From: Zavarzinella formosa DSM 19928
GTDB taxonomy: Bacteria > Planctomycetota > Planctomycetia > Gemmatales > Gemmataceae
DNA length: 35,927 nucleotides
Assembly: GCF_000255705.1 (NCBI RefSeq)
Contig: NZ_JH636447.1
Location: 110,823 to 146,749 of the forward strand
Direction of reading: 5' to 3'
Shown: in pieces, positions 35,464 through 35,927 of the stretch
How the letters are laid out: each line of letters begins with the position of its first letter
Numbering within the stretch: position 1 is the stretch's first letter
The notes under the pieces: generated by a model
Seen by the model: only the letters and a program-made list of their open reading frames with translations
Databases searched by the model: none
Told to the model about the DNA's origin: nothing
Program-made: the position numbers and the translations under genes

Positions 35464-35927
35464 ATGACAAGAACTGTTGCGTTCCCGGACGACCCAACCA
35501 CCACGCCCAAGTACCTTCAGGTTTCGCATCAGATCGAAGGGGACATTGTTCGGGGAAAGTGGCCGGGCGGGCGGCTGCCCGGCGTTCGGTCTTTGGCCCG
35601 TGATTATGGAATCTCGATCGTGACCGCGTCGCGGTCGCTGCAAGACCTTGTGGACCGTGGCCTCGTCGAAACCCGCGAGCGGTTCGGCTGCTTCATTCGG
35701 TCGAACACACCGGCGCCCGCGCCGGCGGCCACCGTTGAAACATGGGGGCTATGCCTGCGGCTCACGCCCGGCCCGTGGCGGCAGGGGACCGAGGCGTCGT
35801 TCCGCGATGGTTTCGCGGCCGCAGCCGCAATGGAAGGCTGCCAGGTTCGCAACGACCTCTTCCCGAATGCCGACGCGGCGGAATCAGTATTGACGGGGCA
35901 AGCCCGGGCGGCCCGCGAGGCCGGGGT
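35464..35927 (+). CDS. GntR-family transcriptional regulator (3' end outside window)
   Basis: 154 codons are visible, the frame running off the window edge. After a short leader, residues ~16-80 form a GntR winged helix-turn-helix: 'PKYLQVSHQIEGDIVRGKWP', 'GGRLPGVRSLARDYGISIVT' (recognition helix region with the conserved Leu-Pro-x-x-Arg-x-Leu-Ala), and 'LQDLVDRGLVETRERFGCFI' (wing with Leu-x-x-x-Gly-Leu-Val). After a Pro/Ala-rich linker (~82-91) the sequence 'FRDGFAAAAAMEGCQVRND' suggests the start of a periplasmic-binding-protein/LacI-like sensor domain, which would bind a small ligand such as a sugar. This second domain is inferred from a short stretch. The ATG at 35464 has GGTGGA upstream; an in-frame ATG at 35452 is an alternative. 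Confidence 0.85.
   Translation, partial: MTRTVAFPDDPTTTPKYLQVSHQIEGDIVRGKWPGGRLPGVRSLARDYGISIVTASRSLQDLVDRGLVETRERFGCFIRSNTPAPAPAATVETWGLCLRLTPGPWRQGTEASFRDGFAAAAAMEGCQVRNDLFPNADAAESVLTGQARAAREAG

Noticed and set aside
1-35927. tRNA, rRNA or riboswitch genes
   Set aside because: I looked for tRNA-like cloverleaf ends and conserved riboswitch cores in the gaps and recognised none; a covariance-model search would be needed to be sure.

Overview
The window looks like part of a chromosome from a planctomycete of the Gemmata group. This is inferred from gene content, not from a marker gene. The clues are a DUF1559 protein with a type IV pilin-like N-terminus, a large Ser/Thr kinase with one membrane segment and a TPR-rich C-terminus, a giant repeat-rich surface or secreted protein starting with the planctomycete-type 'LEDRSNPA' leader, an IS630 transposase with the 'HRHPFHWGRRRR' tail, and high GC throughout.

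Layout. 1-1.6 kb (+): the right end of an IS630-family element has cut off the front of an AlkD-like DNA alkylation repair gene; tfoX-N and VOC (glyoxalase/bleomycin-resistance-like) genes follow. 1.6-1.85 kb: two 84-bp hairpin repeats, one inside a 154-bp MITE-like unit. 1.9-4.2 kb (-): a GNAT acetyltransferase, a protein with two GIY-YIG nuclease-type domains, a DUF6884 protein in the same reading frame just upstream of it, and debris of another domain. 4.4-10.4 kb (-): a tight five-gene RNA-repair operon read hen1 > small P-loop kinase > Thg1-like 3'-5' polymerase > RlaP-like nucleotidyltransferase > pnkp. 10.7-13.4 kb (-): Ser/Thr kinase. 13.5-14.3 kb (-): LuxR-type regulator. 14.8-31.5 kb (+): one 5,553-residue gene. 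32.1-33.4 kb (+): GH71/99-like glycosidase. 33.7-35.2 kb (-): DUF1559 protein and a small lipoprotein. 35.46 kb to end (+): a GntR-type regulator cut by the window edge.

How the genes work together. Pnkp and Hen1 are known to form the bacterial complex that heals, 2'-O-methylates and seals cleaved RNA such as tRNAs cut by ribotoxins. Here they are translationally linked to a second 5' kinase, a Thg1-like enzyme that can add nucleotides to RNA 5' ends, and a pol-beta-type nucleotidyltransferase. The operon therefore reads as a kit for RNA that has lost or altered end nucleotides as well as a simple break. This is the most interesting system in the window; the Pnkp-Hen1 core is known, while the role of the three inserted genes is inference. 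The giant protein combines beta-sandwich, beta-helix, LamG, Ig/PKD-like and RTX repeats with an embedded zinc-protease (metzincin) motif, and a LuxR regulator is divergent to it. The GntR gene is divergent to the lipoprotein-DUF1559 pair, with a perfect 16-bp palindrome between them.
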